DNA from: Allium sativum
Lineage: Eukaryota; Streptophyta; Magnoliopsida; Asparagales; Amaryllidaceae
Assembly: GCA_030737875.1 (NCBI GenBank)
Contig: CM060920.1
Coordinates: 479,910,861 to 479,974,860 of the forward strand
Reading direction: 5' to 3'
DNA: 64,000 nt
Shown here: one piece after another, positions 1-12,405 of the stretch
How the letters are laid out: each line of letters opens with the position of its first letter
Numbering within the stretch: the stretch's first letter is position 1
Position numbers and translations under genes: made by a program
Notes under the pieces: generated by a model
The model's input: only the letters and a program-made list of their open reading frames with translations
The model's database searches: none
Told to the model about the DNA's origin: nothing

Positions 1-503
1 ACCATCCATGTTTATGTGCAGATCGGTCTTACGATTATCTTTTCTTTTATAAAGGATTTTTAAAAGTTAACCAAGTGGTTGGAGTTCACTCACACCAGTC
101 CCACAACTGACCCAGATTTTATTTTGTTTGTTTTACCGTAAACTCTTGGTGCCTAAATTTGTACAGGAAGTTGAGTAGTTCAGGTATTTATAGACACCTT
201 TGGAGGAGCTTGGAGTAGGAGATTTCAGCGTTATATATTTACTGTTTATTTTCCACTATGTTGTAAGTGTTGTACTCTGATGATGATATGTTTATACAGT
301 TGAAATTTAGTATTCCAAAAGTTGTTATATATACATATATTATATTTTTTTTCTGCTGCGATGTGAGATTATGTGTTGTTATTTCAGTTCTTCTTCTATC
401 TTTTTCTTATTTATTTCATATTGATTCGTACTTCTGTGCAATTTGGGTTGGACGTGTGGTTTGTTTAGTCAAGTCAAATAGTACAGAAATTGGGCCCGTT
501 ACA
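1..503 (+). mobile_element. 3' part of a 5' LTR of a plus-strand LTR retrotransposon, cut by the window start
   Basis: The segment ends in GTTACA. Two bases later comes TGGTATCAGAGC, the complement of the 3' end of plant initiator tRNA-Met, which is the normal layout at a 5' LTR/primer-binding-site junction. The LTR start lies outside the window, so length and lineage cannot be given. The 105-residue open frame at 267-584 runs across the LTR end into the interior and has no recognisable domain, so I treat it as chance. No similarity to the giant LTRs further right was noticed. The junction call is fairly firm; the extent to the left is assumed. Confidence 0.6.
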
Positions 504-776
504 TTTGGTATCAGAGCTAAGGTAGAGCGAATACCTTGGCTTTTTGGGAATTATTCATTAGAGATAGGGTTAGTGGTACCCTAGAACGAGTTGAATGTAT
601 ATATACGAGAGCACGTATTTGTTATTTGATATAAAAAAAACTGTTTTATATTGTGTTGATTGGTGTTGCGAGTGGTTTATGAATTCTTGTTGGTACAAGA
701 AGTACAACTGTACTGATAGGTGTTTCTAAAAACTTAAGCAAAGTAATATGACACGATATTGTTTAAAGTGGGTAGA
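504..776 (+). mobile_element. Very short interior of the leftmost LTR element, ending in a PPT-like tract
   Basis: From the primer-binding site to a polypurine-like run (AAAGTGGGTAGA, 765-776) there are only about 250 bases, with no coding capacity. The run is followed by TG, as at a 3' LTR start, and the sequence resembles the PPT/LTR junction of giant elements A and B (AAGTGGGGGAGA then TGTAATAAC). If this is right, the element is another interior-poor, non-autonomous copy. Its 3' LTR would start at 777 and be interrupted at 805. The PPT is imperfect, so this is tentative. Confidence 0.35.
506..517 (+). other. Primer-binding site (tRNA-iMet) of the leftmost LTR element
   Basis: TGGTATCAGAGC is an exact 12-base complement of the 3' end of plant initiator tRNA-Met, two bases after the LTR end at 503. 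It would prime minus-strand DNA synthesis. Confidence 0.7.
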
Positions 777-1449
777 TGTAGTAATCTTTCCCAAATTATA
801 TTTTTGTAGCATCCCAGAAATTTCGATGCTTGAATCTAGAAACTAACACATCCCGGGTCCAAACTCAAGTGTCGAAAACCCAAAAAGATAATAGAAAAAA
901 AAATAGATGGTGAGATAAGAATGAAAGAAAGTTAGAATAGAAGAACAAGGAGAAGAACCAACACAAAATCGAAGTCTCGCATCGCAGTGGAACAAAATAT
1001 AATATAGAAATAAATCTTTGTAGAGAGCTTAAAATAAAAACTTACAGTCATCAGAATACATCAATACAACTGGACAGTTGTAATAACCTGACCTTATACA
1101 TAAAACATAGTGGATTACATCTAGATATCATACGTCTGGACTTCTCTAGCTCGTCTCTAGACTTCACAGTATCCGATAACCTGAACCAATAAAACTCGGT
1201 CTGACCCAAGTATTCCAAACACCAGGATCATTTTGGTGAACCAACATGAGAAAACTCACTAAGTTTAAAGGGATCATCCAACTTGATTTTAAAGTCAAAT
1301 CATTTTGAAAGTAAAGGATAATCGAATGACCAAATCAACACATAAATACAGATGGTTTTTACCTTATGATAACCCAAAACATTTTGAAGTCATATCTTTT
1401 CTGATATTATAATTATTGTATCTAACAATTCTATGATTTTGGTTCGATG

Positions 1450-4400
1450 ATAACAAACATATTTATTATTCTAAATGTGTTTGTAATTGTACTATTATAC
1501 TACACCACAGACAGAATATAATATTTATATTTAAATAGAATACTATTGCACAAGAATTTAATTATTCAAATAGTATTTTATTTAAATATAATATTTTACT
1601 TCAACATTTCAACAGTACAAATTTATAACTCCACTATTTGTACAATTCACTGAAATTCTATACATTATATTTCATATTCATTCGTATACAAAGCTCATCA
1701 CTATAGTTCACTCATTCACTCAGTTGTACAAACACTCATACAGACTCTTTTACCGACTCATATACAGTTACACTCATACACCCTTGTCTTCTGTCTTCTG
1801 CCTGCTTTAGTCAGTCCAGTCTTCTTCTTACCTGTCACAAAAAGAAACACACACGCACAGTAATCTGGAAAAAAAATATTTCATATTCTAGCAGATATAA
1901 TTTTTATTTTAAAATTTATTTACCTCAGAATTTTTGTGTGTTTCTCATCATTTTTCATGACTTGATCTGATTTATAATGGACATCCATCTGTGTCTAGGC
2001 AGCTTGTGATATTCACCGTGATACACTGTAAATACCATAAGGTAGACATCGTCTGTAGTACCCATATATATATATGTATATATATATATGTATATATGTA
2101 TATATATATATATATTCCATGGACGTTCACTATGCATGTATACACATATACTGTATGTATATACACATATTACAGTGCAGGGATAGGAAAATTATTTTGA
2201 ATGACTGCATATATACACATGTATAAATATCCATGCGTGCACTGCCTGGCCAATCAAAATGCAATACAACAACTACGGAGGAGCCACGTGGACCAACTCG
2301 ACTCGGTGCACATATATGATCAACACAGATATGTAGACGAGCAAAATAAAGTGATGGCAAGCATGTAAGCAAAAGTCACAAAGTTCAAGCCAAATCAATG
2401 CAAAAGGTCAGAGTATATGGAAGGGCAAACTGGAGTGTGAACAACTGCACATGATCATGTACAAGGCAGCAAGATTCTAGCTCAGGTGTAAGCACATGTT
2501 TTTTGTTCAAGTTCAAATTCATGATGAATAACTCAAGATAAGTGCAAGCCCAGAAATGGACAGAGCAGTATCAACACAAACATGATACAACAAAATGATA
2601 ACATGGCAACAAAAATAAAGTCGTTACAACAACTCAGTATTTAATTGTTCAAGTCAGGGTCACAATGTGTGAGCTCAACTTCAAGTGAATCATGTCAGCA
2701 AACAAACCATGCATGCATCGGTTTTCAAGTCTAAAGTGCAAAAACATGTCAAGTGTATAAGAGTATGGTGCAGCTATACATAGCAAAACAAAACAAAATG
2801 GACAGGTATGATTAAGTATGTTTCAGCATGGAAAAACATGTTTCAGCATGGCAGTACTTACATAAGCACAAATACAAGCAGATTCATGTGAACAAGGGGA
2901 CAATAGCTAGAGTATATAACAGTGAAGCGTGTACATTACATGGCAGCAGTGTATTCATATAGCACATGTTTATATGCCAGCAAGAGTCAGTTTAAAACAA
3001 CATGGACTACATGAGTGCAGCAGGTCAAGTGTTAGAGCATTCCAAGTGTATTCAAGAAGCATGAAATCATGGCAGCATGGGATATACATGGCAGTATGTT
3101 CAGTAAGCAAGGCATAAGGAAGCAGGTCAATGCAGTACCATGCTTAATTATGGTTTCCAGCTTTTAAACACAGTGATTTTTTTGGCAAGTTTATTTCATG
3201 ATTACAGTCACTCAAGTTGAGGCAAAATCAATGGACATTCAAGAAATCACAATTGGATTCCAGTAATGTGAATCATTTACTCTCGATCTACAAATTTTCC
3301 AGAATTCAATAGTTGTGGCAGATTAATGCAAAGAATAGTCTAAGGCATAACAGAGCATACCAGAAATTGATTTCATAATTCAATTATTTCCAGAATTGAT
3401 TAACCATCTTTTTGGTGCAAGAATCAATTTCGAATTTCAAACTGTTTTCCAAATATACACTGTCAATCTAAATAGGGCAACAAATAATCTGTTTGATTCC
3501 AGAAATCGTGCAAATAAATCATGGCCATGGAACAAAGAGGAAATCAAGTCATGACAATAATTTCAAACAAGGCAACACAGAAATATCACACAAAGGTTTT
3601 TTCACTCTAGGGACCACTTTTTCAATTAAATATGTTTCTAGAAATGGTTACATCAATTTAAATGGGCCAAGAAATCAATAGCTTTGATTTCCAGAGATAC
3701 TCAAAATCACAGAGGCATTCAAGCTAGACAAATTCACGCAAATGGATCAAAGCAATGGAAAACAGAAATCCAAAATCATGCAATAACTCAGAAGCAAAAT
3801 CAGTGCAAGTCATATATGGGAAATCAGAGAAGGATATTTAGGATTTAATTTTCCTTTATAATCTTCACCTACATCATCACAGGCATATATAGAGATTGAA
3901 AACCAAGCAACAAACACAAAAAAAAGCAAATCAAAGATATTAAATCAGAGAAATTCACGTTTTCGATTAGAAATCCAAGGCTAAACCGGTCGACCAAGAG
4001 CATCAACTAACAGGATCTTTAGAGAACAATTCTTTCAGATCATCACAGGTCGCGATTGTGATTTAGGAATTGAAGAAAAAACCTAGATCGACCGCCATGT
4101 TTATTTCCTAAAGAGGAAAGTAATTAGGACAAAGAAAAGAGGATGCTAATATTATAAAGGGGGCGACCATTTATTTTCAAAGGGCTAAGTCAATTTCAAT
4201 GATAAAGCTAGGGTTTTTAGTTTATTCATTTATTTTTTTGTTTTTGATTTCATTTGAAAACCGTTGTATTTGTTTTCTAGTTTTTTCTGTAAAAACTAGG
4301 TCATCTAGTTAGGATTTTTAACTAACAGTTTACTAGAGTCTATAAAAACTAGGGATTACTGGCTACGGGTTTGTAGCTAGGAGAAAATCTGATCTAGGGG

Positions 4401-4688
4401 ATATAGATCAGTCTAGGGCTTTGAGCGTAGGATTAGAACAGGAGCGGGATTCGCGAGTTTACAGGGTTTGTAAGCGGGATCTATTCCTTAGTGAATGCAG
4501 CAATAGGCAGAGTTTGCCGAACCTGGGTATACCTGTGTGTTATTTACATTCCGCATTTACTTAGTCTACTATTATCTATGATCTGATATTTACTTACTCT
4601 ACTATTATCTATGATCTGATATTTTTAATATCCCGAATTATTTTAATAACCCCGATTCACCCCCTCTAGGATTAATCTAGATCTAACA
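1450..4688. other. Unassigned block inside the degenerate giant LTR, ending in a copia-type LTR terminus
   Basis: This stretch has no counterpart in the giant LTRs. It holds short imperfect direct repeats built on CATGGCAG-like words (2650-3120) and a microsatellite. A TATA-like TATAAAAA lies at 4341-4348. TTCACCCCCTCTAGG at 4656-4670 is followed by a TCTAACA end at 4688; this pattern is typical of the U5 end of many plant copia LTRs. No matching LTR start or clean target duplication was found. A solo LTR is therefore only an inference, and no gene is visible. Confidence 0.3.
2064..2115. repeat. (TA)n/(TATG)n microsatellite
   Basis: An almost uninterrupted TA run with scattered TATG units. 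The short overlapping open frames on both strands here are products of the repeat. Confidence 0.9.
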
Positions 4689-5645
4689 ATAATAATGTCT
4701 ACTACAAATAAATAACAATCTAGCAGAACGCTTACATCTCACGCTCTACATACATAATATACAATCAAAAACCATGGGCTCTTACTAGAGAGTGGATTTC
4801 CTACTGGTAAGGTGTGGGACCACCTTCCGACAGTGTATCTCTAGAGAGGAATACACCAGGATTCAACAAGAACATCATGCAACCTAGGCTAAATATGACT
4901 GGTCCCTCACTTCGCTTGAGAGTACCGAATATATTGTCACCTACAGTTGGATCCATTATAACCATTCCAGGAGATACAGAAGCGAAAGAAGAAAAAAAAT
5001 AGGAATTTCTCTAGATGGTGACAAATACTCTAATTGGGAGCGACCCACTTAGCCATGCGACCAAACTGATTTTATGTCATTTCCCTGTTAATGAAGCTTG
5101 AGGTTTATATCTTCTTTTTAGAACATCTGGCCACCATTTACTTTGAATTCCACATCGTTAGATCCACTAATTGATGTCTACAAAAATATTTTGGGTGTCT
5201 AAGCAGTAAGAATGAATTCCTCTGCCACCAACAGAAGTATATTTGTACAAATCAATTTATGTGATCCTCTGGAAATACTCTATCGGACACTCGTCTATAC
5301 AAGTCATCTAGGAAAAGGATGAACCGAAGGCATCCTCCTATCATATCCTAGGAATCACCCTATAGATCTACAGCGAGTAATCCTTGTAATCCGTAGATTT
5401 TAGTCACTATAGAATCACTGTCGAAATATCTCTAGGGATCAGCCAGAGAATTTCAACAATATTTCTTCCGCTCCCGAAGATTTATGTTCTTCAATTGCTC
5501 CATCTCGATCAGGTTAAGATATCTTCTTCGTTCATGTATTTGTTGGTTAAGAATGGTTTTCGAATATACATTCGACCCCTCTCTTTCCCTACCAACAATG
5601 AACTAGGCATGATTTTGATAGTCGGTTATTTAACTATCAAAATAA

Positions 5646-5650
5646 ACAAC
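5646..5650. repeat. Left target-site duplication of the Athila element (ACAAC)
   Basis: ACAAC directly precedes the LTR start at 5651 and recurs directly after the right LTR at 17965-17969. It is a perfect 5-bp duplication, as expected for Ty3/gypsy integration. Confidence 0.9.
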
Positions 5651-6868
5651 TGTTTGCGAACAAATTAGACAATTGCAAACAACTGTAAAATTCGTTCGTC
5701 TTTCCTAAACAACAAGGATTGTTGTAGAGGGTGTCGAACTCTGGGACCAAATTATTTTATTAATAAATCCAATCAAGTTATCCCTAACTTTTGATTGGTG
5801 GAAAACAAAGAAAATAGCAGAAATTAAATATAAGAGAGTTTTAACAATAAGTGAAAGCAATTAGGGGATAATGACATAGATCAGATTCATAATCATCAAT
5901 AGCCAAAAGATTAACCAGATCTAATACATGTTTCTATCACAAACATGAATCAACGATAATAGGTTTTTAGAAACAAATATGTAAATAACGACAAGCATAG
6001 CCTATGCAGGAGCTCAGCTCTACAACCATAGACTATCAGGACAGATTTACTAATTAATTTCTAAAAACCCTAAAATTAGATCTAGATCTGATAAACGTTA
6101 GATCGAACACGAATATACCCTGTGAAGGAGCATAGCTCTTAAACGACACAGGATATTAAGGTTCAGATCTAACCCTTGGTTCAGCTCTAGATCTATATAC
6201 ATGAATTCCTCATCCTTTGGCTATGTGATTCATATTGAATCATACTATCAGCGTCATCACCCCCTAATCAAAGGGGATTAGCTAGACATAGCTAAAGAAG
6301 AAGAGAAACAGAAAATAAATAACATGAACATAAATAAAATAAACAAAAAGTAAAAAGAAAGGGAGAGAATGATTTTATTCCAAGAAGAGAATTACAGAAT
6401 AAAACCTAATGTGTTTCTTACAAGACTAAGATACAATGTATTTATAGCTGATATGACAAAGGCTAGCTAGCTAATTACATAATGTGGGACTAAAGAAATA
6501 ACCCAAATAACACATAAGCCAGTGTGAACGCAGCTTTAGAGTGAGTGGTCTAGCAAATAGGCTAGTGTGAACGCAACATGAGTAAGAGGCCTTCCAAATG
6601 AGCTAATGTGAATGCAGTTTGAGTCTTTATTGAGCCAAATCTTCTTAACTGAACTCTATTTGCAACCGTTCTTCAAGCTTTAGACTCTTCAAGCTTTAGT
6701 AACTTCACTCTTTTTCAGCAAAATCTTCATGCTTTATTCATCAAATGCTCTAAATCATGCTTCTTGTCAACAATCTGAAAATACAGCTATAAATACAAAG
6801 TATCAATTATTTTAAAGGGAAAATAAGATAAATAAGCGGATAAAATATACACATTTACGTGTATATCA
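5651..6868 (-). repeat. 3' LTR of the Athila element
   Basis: A 1218-bp LTR starting TGTTTGCGAAC and ending ATATCA on the plus strand. It differs from its partner at three positions, near 5936, 6086 and 6700. In element orientation a TATA box (CTATAAATAC) lies at 6447-6438. The U3 part, 6448-6868, carries three degenerate copies of a roughly 42-bp unit at about 6518, 6561 and 6602, each with a GTGTGAACGCA-like core. Confidence 0.95.
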
Positions 6869-6869
6869 A

Positions 6870-6884
6870 ATACCCCCACACTTA
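6870..6884 (-). other. Polypurine tract of the Athila element
   Basis: The minus strand reads AAGTGTGGGGGTATT, ending within one or two bases of the 3' LTR boundary at 6868. This is the position and composition expected for the primer of plus-strand synthesis. Confidence 0.8.
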
Positions 6885-8599
6885 TCTTTTTATTCGTCCT
6901 CGAATAAACTAAACTAAGATATGTCACACTTTCGTAGGAAACACGATTGCATTTAGCGTATGCAACAAGCCGTTAAACCTTTGGGTGTCCCCAGTAGGAC
7001 GAGTGTTGTCTCGTGAGGGTTTTCAGCGGATACTACCCACAAAATCCCAAAGCGTCTTATGTATGCGGATTAATCAAACAATATATTTAAAGTCTTTCAC
7101 ATTCCAAGGATTTCACCTAACTTCAATAATAACGGTTTAGCCCCAAATTGTCCATCCCATAATTAGTGCAAAAATGAACAAAAATTTTCAAGCTGAATCG
7201 TAATTCCTTGATAACACTGTAATTGTCTTGAAGGTTAAGAGAGTGGTGTCAACCAAAGTTCTACACATCGACAATGTGCACCCAATCATTTCTTTATTCT
7301 TTTTTTTTTTTTGAATAATTTTGCTCCAATGTAACTGTAATGTATTGGATGTGAGTTATGCATAGATGAAGGAGAATTTTGTAAGTTCTAAAAATATTAT
7401 AGATAAGAGGGCAAGTGTTTTAGTTGAACTTCAGATTACAAAAAAATAAAGTAATACTAAGGCACATATGAACATTTTTATTTCCTTTCATCTCGTCTAC
7501 TACAATCCTCACTTCCAAGTACAGTAGAATGGATGTGGATGAAATGGAATTGAATGCTTTTATAGTAAAGAATGACGAATGACTATTTTATTCAGAGAGA
7601 CTCTCTCTTTATTTCATTTTTTTTTCTTCTCTTTTTTTTTTCCTTTTTCTCTTTTTTTTTTTCTTCTTTTGCATGATGAATGGAGATGGAATGATGACGT
7701 ACATGATTTCATTTGATTCCTCCTCTACTACCAACACTTCATGAAAGGAAAGTTTTGTGCCCTAGTTACTCTACTTCTATAACCTTAATTCAACACACAA
7801 GTCTGGATTGATGTTATACAAAAAGCTGAAAGGAATGATAAGCAAAGTTTCGTAAGATAGATAACCCATATAAAATAAGATGTGGTATATGGTTATCCTA
7901 CCTTAAAACAAGTACGGAGTGGGTGGTGTAATATTGGTATAAAAAGTGACGTTTTTGACTTTTAAACAAAGGTTCTTGAGTATACCAATATAAGATAAAC
8001 TTGTCGAAACATGGATGTAATTCGACTAAATCTTGGGTTTGAATAATGTGGGGTATCTAAGAAGAATGCTACAATGAGTCATTTCTCCTTAATTGGGCCA
8101 AGTGGATTTTAGAACTTACGATTTTGAAAATTTGAGTGGAAAAGAAAAAAGTATGCATGAAAACGAACTCAGAAAATCCAACAAATGCAGGTGCCAAATC
8201 ATTTTTATTTCTTGATTTTTTTTTTTGATTATTTTTACTTGCACATTCTAACACGTATAACAAGGGTTGACACGCTTACTCCAGAACACGACTAACGTCT
8301 GCACAGTCTCAAGCTAGCATCTTAAAAAGACACATTACGACTCAATGAATAAATAATGTTCATTCCCATCACCCAACAATTCAACTTATCAAACAAGAAC
8401 CAAGGTGTTATTTATGAATTTAAGTTAATCCTTGTTCAATGAATGACCTACTTCATAAAATTTGATTGCAGATGTAATGTAAATTCCCCCCACACTTGAG
8501 TGTGACTGTGTCCTCACAGTCTTAATCAGACATATCTTAGTGAAAGGAAAAAACAAATAAGAGAATATTTACATATGTACAAAAGAGGGTTAGTGCGTC
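6885..8599. other. Region between Athila pol and the 3' LTR, no recognised gene
   Basis: About 1.7 kb without a supportable reading frame. It contains T-rich and CT-rich runs (7300-7315, 7617-7670) and a second polypurine-like tract at 8484-8500. Many Athila elements have an envelope-like frame here. None is visible, and the longest frame, 64 residues at 8069-8263, shows no signal peptide or transmembrane pattern. Confidence 0.6.
8484..8500 (-). other. Second, internal polypurine-like tract
   Basis: The minus strand reads CTCAAGTGTGGGGGGAA, sharing AAGTGTGGGGG with the terminal tract at 6870-6884. It lies about 100 bases after the pol stop. It may be a duplicated or ancestral plus-strand primer. 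Confidence 0.5.
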
Positions 8600-11500
8600 T
8601 TACCGAATGTAATGTGGCTCATGGAGGACCATGAGCTCTTCCTCTTGGTTGGGTATTGGTTCCATATAAGGTTTAAGGCGTTGACCATTGACCTTAAAGG
8701 ATGATCCATCAGTTGGATTCTCAATTTCTACCGCACCATACGGAAAAATGGTCCGTACAGTGTAAGGTCCTGTCCATCTAGATTTTAGCTTACCCGGAAA
8801 TAGATGCAGTTTTGAGTCATACAAGAGAACTTTTTGTCCAGGCATGAAAGTTTTACGTAAAATCGATTTATCATGAAAAACTTTTGTTTTGTCCTTGTAA
8901 ATTCGTTCATTTTCATAGGCATCATTTCGATTTTCATCAAGTTCATTAAGTTGAAGCTTCCTATGTTCTCCTGCTTGCTCTAAATCAAGATTCAAAGTTT
9001 TTATTGCCCATAACGCCCTATGTTCTAGTTCAACTGGCAAGTGACATGGTTTACCAAAAATCAACCGATAAGGGGACATACCCAAGTTTGTTTTGAAAGC
9101 GGTGCGGTAAGCCCAAAGAGCGTCGGTTAACTTTTGAGACCAATCTTTACGATTTCGATTCACGGTTTTCTCAAGGATTTGTTTAATCTGCCTATTCGAT
9201 ACTTCAACTTGCCCACAAGTTTGAGGGTGATAAGGAGTGGATAACTTGTGGGTTATCGAATACTTTCTCATGAGAGCTTCAAAAGAACGATTACAGAAGT
9301 GTGTACCATTATCGCTGATTATTGTGCGAGGTGTACCAAACCTAGAAAAGATGTTTTCTTTTAAGAAGCGCACAACAACCTTATTGTCGTTTGTTTTGCA
9401 TGGAACAGCTTCAACCCATTTAGAAACATAGTCGACAGCCAAGAGAATGTAAATGTTCCCAAAAGAATTAGGGAAGGGTCCCATGAAGTCTATACCCCAA
9501 ACATCAAAAATTTCGACCTCTAGAATGGGGTTTAGGGGCATCATATTCCGTTTAGAAATTTTCCCTAAGAATTGACATCGATCACAAGTTTTGCAAAATT
9601 CGTATGCGTCTTTGAAAAGGGTGGGCCAGTAGAAACCCGATTGGAGAACCTTTTCGGCTGTCTTTTTGGGACCGAAGTGACCACCGCATGCTTGGTCATG
9701 ACAGAAAGAGAGGACACTGTGAATTTCAGTGTCAGGAACACATCTTCGAATGATTTGGTCGGGACAATACTTGAAAAGATAGGGGTCATCCCAATAAAAA
9801 TGTTTCACTTGGGAAAAGAATTTGTGTTTATCCTGCTTAGACCAAAAAGAAGGGACCTGCTTGGTGACTAAGTAGTTGACAATGTCAGCAAACCAAGGAT
9901 CAGTGGATAGAGAAAACAGCTGTTCATCAGGGAAATTCTCGTTGATCGGAAGAGATGAAGACGGGGCATTTGGAAGACGAGACAAGTGGTCTGCAATTAC
10001 ATTGTCAGATCCTTTTTTATCCTTAATGGTAAGGTCAAATTCTTGAAGTAGAAGGATCCAACGAATGAGACGAGCCTTAGCATCCTTTTTAGAGAAAAGG
10101 TACCTAAGTGCGGAATGATCGGTATAAACCGTGATGTGTGAGCCAACTAGATAAGGCCTGAATTTTTCTAGAGCAAAAACAACTGCCAAGAGTTCCTTTT
10201 CGGTGGTCGTATAATTGATTTGAGCGTCATTCAGAGTTTTACTCGCGTAGTAAATGACGTGAAGAATCTTATCGATACGTTGTCCTAAGACAGCGCCGAC
10301 AGCGAAATTCGAGGCGTCACACATGATTTCAAAAGGCAGCTTCCAGTTGGGAGAGCAGATGATCGGAGCAGAGACAAGTTCATTTTTAAGATGCTCAAAA
10401 GATGAAATGCAATCAGAATTGAAGTCGAAAGGAACATCCTTACCAAGAAGATTGGTCAACGGTCGAGTGATTTTGCTGAAATCCTTTATAAAGCGACGAT
10501 AGAAGCCAGCATGACCTAAAAAGGATCGGATGTCCTTAACTGATTTGGGAATGGGAAGATTTGAAATAACTTCGATTTTGGCTTTGTCTACTTCAATTCC
10601 TTTGTTAGAGATGACATGTCCCAAAACAATGTCATGTTTAACCATGAAGTGACACTTTTCCCAATTAAGCGTTAAGTGTTTCTCTTTACAGCGATTAAGA
10701 ATAAGATCGAGATGATGTAAACACTCAGAGTAAGAATCACAAAATATGGAAAAATCATCCATGAACACTTCAAAAAATCGCTCGATCATATCAGAAAAAA
10801 TGCTAATCATGCACCTCTGAAAGGTTGCAGGTGCATTACAGAGACCAAAAGGCATACGTCGGTACGCAAATGTACCAAACGGACAAGTGAAAGTGGTTTT
10901 CTCTTGGTCCTCAGGAGCGATAGGGATTTGATTATAGCCCGAGTACCCATCAAGGAAACAGTAGTACTCATGACCAGCTAGTCGTTCTAACATTTGATCG
11001 ATAAATGGCAGAGGGAAATGATCCTTACGTGTTGCAGCGTTAAGTTTCCTATAGTCAATGCAAACACGCCAACCGGTCTGGGTGCGGGTTGGGATAAGCT
11101 CGTTAGCTTCATTTTGGATCACGGTAATCCCTGATTTCTTAGGCATGACATGAATCAGACTAACCCATTGACTGTCAGAAATCGGGTAGACTATTCCATT
11201 GTTAAGGCATTTAAGGATTTCAGCACGAACTGCTTCTTTCATGATAGGGTTTAGTCGACGTTGGGGATCACGAGTGGGTTTGGCATCAACTATAAGGTGG
11301 ATTCGATGTTGGACAATCGAAGGACTAATCCCCTTAATATCAGCCATAGACCAACCAATTGCCTCCTTATTTTTCTTAAGAATGGGAAGGAGCAAATGTT
11401 CCTGCTCTAATGTAAGGTCAGAAGCGATGATGACAGGAAAAGTTTCATTGTCTCCTAAGTAAGTATACTTAAGATGACTGGGCAACACTTTGAGTTCAGA

Positions 11501-12178
11501 TTTTGGGGGCGACTCAACCGAAGAAATTGGTTGAGGGATAGACTCATTTGTAAGAGGCTCGACAGGAATTGAATCAGAGACATTTTCGGGAGTATCTTGA
11601 AACAAAGTTTCGTAATCTGATTCAATTTCGTTATTCAGATGGTCGAGCTCGGATTTATTATCGTGGACAGCATGGATTTCAGAAAACTGGTCCACATAGG
11701 AGTTAGGAGAGTTTTCAGTTCTGAAAATGTTTAGCTCGACAGTCATGTTACCAAAAGAAAGTTTCATAGACCCATTTCTACAGTTGATGAGAGCATTAGA
11801 GGTTGCTAAGAAGGGTCGTCCTAGAATCAAAGGGATTTGGTTTGCAGGATTGCTAACCTGTTGAGTTTCTAAGACAATAAAATCAACTGGAAAGATGAAT
11901 TCGCCAATTTTGATCAACACATCCTCGATTTCGCCCACAGGTTTCTTAATTGAACGGTCAGCAAGCTGAAGGGTAACCTTGGTGGGTTTCAATTCTCCTA
12001 GCCCTAATTGGCGATAGACGGAATATGGAAGCAAGTTAACACTAGCACCTAAGTCTAGAAGGCATCTATCGATTTTCTTGTCCCTAATAGTACATGATAT
12101 TGTGGGGCAGCCAGGATCTTTGTATTTCACTGGCATTGATTGGGACAAGACTTCGCTTAGAGTTGCCGCTAGAAACAC
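8600..12178 (-). CDS. pol: Athila pol: protease, reverse transcriptase, RNase H, integrase (1192 codons open)
   Basis: One long open frame encodes the enzymes that copy element RNA into DNA and integrate it. Residues are counted from the GTG at 12178, where the open stretch is taken to begin; this is not a true start. The aspartic protease motif is DLGA (42-45). Reverse transcriptase covers about 335-520, with FMDD at 472-475 as the catalytic motif. RNase H follows at about 620-770. Integrase has an HHCC zinc-binding region (GGHFGPKKT...CKTCDRCQ) and a catalytic triad D897, D956, E992 with the usual 35-residue D-E gap. The C-terminus ([12 protein letters not shown] motif) lacks a chromodomain. 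In the family this region is the downstream part of a gag-pol polyprotein, so it probably had no initiation site of its own. Here it is cut off from gag by a frameshift near 12201-12205. The domains look intact, but expression is doubtful. Confidence 0.93.
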   Translation of the reverse strand: MFLAATLSEVLSQSMPVKYKDPGCPTISCTIRDKKIDRCLLDLGASVNLLPYSVYRQLGLGELKPTKVTLQLADRSIKKPVGEIEDVLIKIGEFIFPVDFIVLETQQVSNPANQIPLILGRPFLATSNALINCRNGSMKLSFGNMTVELNIFRTENSPNSYVDQFSEIHAVHDNKSELDHLNNEIESDYETLFQDTPENVSDSIPVEPLTNESIPQPISSVESPPKSELKVLPSHLKYTYLGDNETFPVIIASDLTLEQEHLLLPILKKNKEAIGWSMADIKGISPSIVQHRIHLIVDAKPTRDPQRRLNPIMKEAVRAEILKCLNNGIVYPISDSQWVSLIHVMPKKSGITVIQNEANELIPTRTQTGWRVCIDYRKLNAATRKDHFPLPFIDQMLERLAGHEYYCFLDGYSGYNQIPIAPEDQEKTTFTCPFGTFAYRRMPFGLCNAPATFQRCMISIFSDMIERFFEVFMDDFSIFCDSYSECLHHLDLILNRCKEKHLTLNWEKCHFMVKHDIVLGHVISNKGIEVDKAKIEVISNLPIPKSVKDIRSFLGHAGFYRRFIKDFSKITRPLTNLLGKDVPFDFNSDCISSFEHLKNELVSAPIICSPNWKLPFEIMCDASNFAVGAVLGQRIDKILHVIYYASKTLNDAQINYTTTEKELLAVVFALEKFRPYLVGSHITVYTDHSALRYLFSKKDAKARLIRWILLLQEFDLTIKDKKGSDNVIADHLSRLPNAPSSSLPINENFPDEQLFSLSTDPWFADIVNYLVTKQVPSFWSKQDKHKFFSQVKHFYWDDPYLFKYCPDQIIRRCVPDTEIHSVLSFCHDQACGGHFGPKKTAEKVLQSGFYWPTLFKDAYEFCKTCDRCQFLGKISKRNMMPLNPILEVEIFDVWGIDFMGPFPNSFGNIYILLAVDYVSKWVEAVPCKTNDNKVVVRFLKENIFSRFGTPRTIISDNGTHFCNRSFEALMRKYSITHKLSTPYHPQTCGQVEVSNRQIKQILEKTVNRNRKDWSQKLTDALWAYRTAFKTNLGMSPYRLIFGKPCHLPVELEHRALWAIKTLNLDLEQAGEHRKLQLNELDENRNDAYENERIYKDKTKVFHDKSILRKTFMPGQKVLLYDSKLHLFPGKLKSRWTGPYTVRTIFPYGAVEIENPTDGSSFKVNGQRLKPYMEPIPNQEEELMVLHEPHYIR

Positions 12179-12182
12179 TTTC

Positions 12183-12392
12183 TTAGGTACATGTGTGACG
12201 TTTTTGAGTGCACATATCTTTTAGAAATTTTGCGTATTGTGGAACTTGTTGTATAATATCTAAAAGAGGAATGTTCACTTTAACTTGCTTAAATATTTCA
12301 AGTATTTTTTCTAGTTGATCCATCTTTTTCCTAGGTCGGAGTCTATGAGGAAATGGAGCAGACAACTCAGTAGGTTGGGCTACTTGAGTTTA
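12183..12392 (-). pseudogene. Athila gag-protease linker fragment, out of frame with pol
   Basis: This short frame holds the conserved Athila stretch just before the protease (APFPHRLRP, then KILEIFKQVKVNIPLLD and YAKFLKDM). In relatives it is continuous with gag upstream and protease downstream. Here a TAA at 12390-12392 closes it upstream. Downstream it hits TAA at 12183-12185, because the reading frame changes at the five-T run 12201-12205 (plus strand). The simplest reading is a one-base length change in that run. Part of a broken polyprotein gene. Confidence 0.8.
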
Positions 12393-12405
12393 AGGATGGT
12401 CCTTG

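Larger units (their letters stand above)
805..5650 (-). mobile_element. Degenerate giant LTR, left half (related to elements A and B)
   Basis: The start, TGTAGCATCCCAGAAATTTC, resembles the A-element LTR start (TGTGACGACATGGAATTTCG). Blocks at about 980-1010, 1370-1430, 4690-4830, 4880-5000 and 5200-5350 match, in order, landmarks of the A LTR between 33500 and 34800. One such landmark in both is GAA followed by ACCG or CCGA, then an AGGCA block and CATATCC. The order is kept but many changes separate the copies, so this is an older relative. About 3 kb between about 1450 and 4690 has no counterpart in A and is probably a later insertion. The right half continues after the Athila element at 17970. 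No coding potential was seen. Confidence 0.5.

Noticed and set aside
8069..8263. Possible envelope-like gene downstream of Athila pol
   Set aside because: Only 64 codons, no signal peptide or transmembrane pattern, and the region is broken by stops in all frames.
10753..10765. FMDD instead of YxDD as a sign of an inactive reverse transcriptase
   Set aside because: FMDD is the normal form in Athila-lineage elements, so it is a lineage marker rather than a defect.
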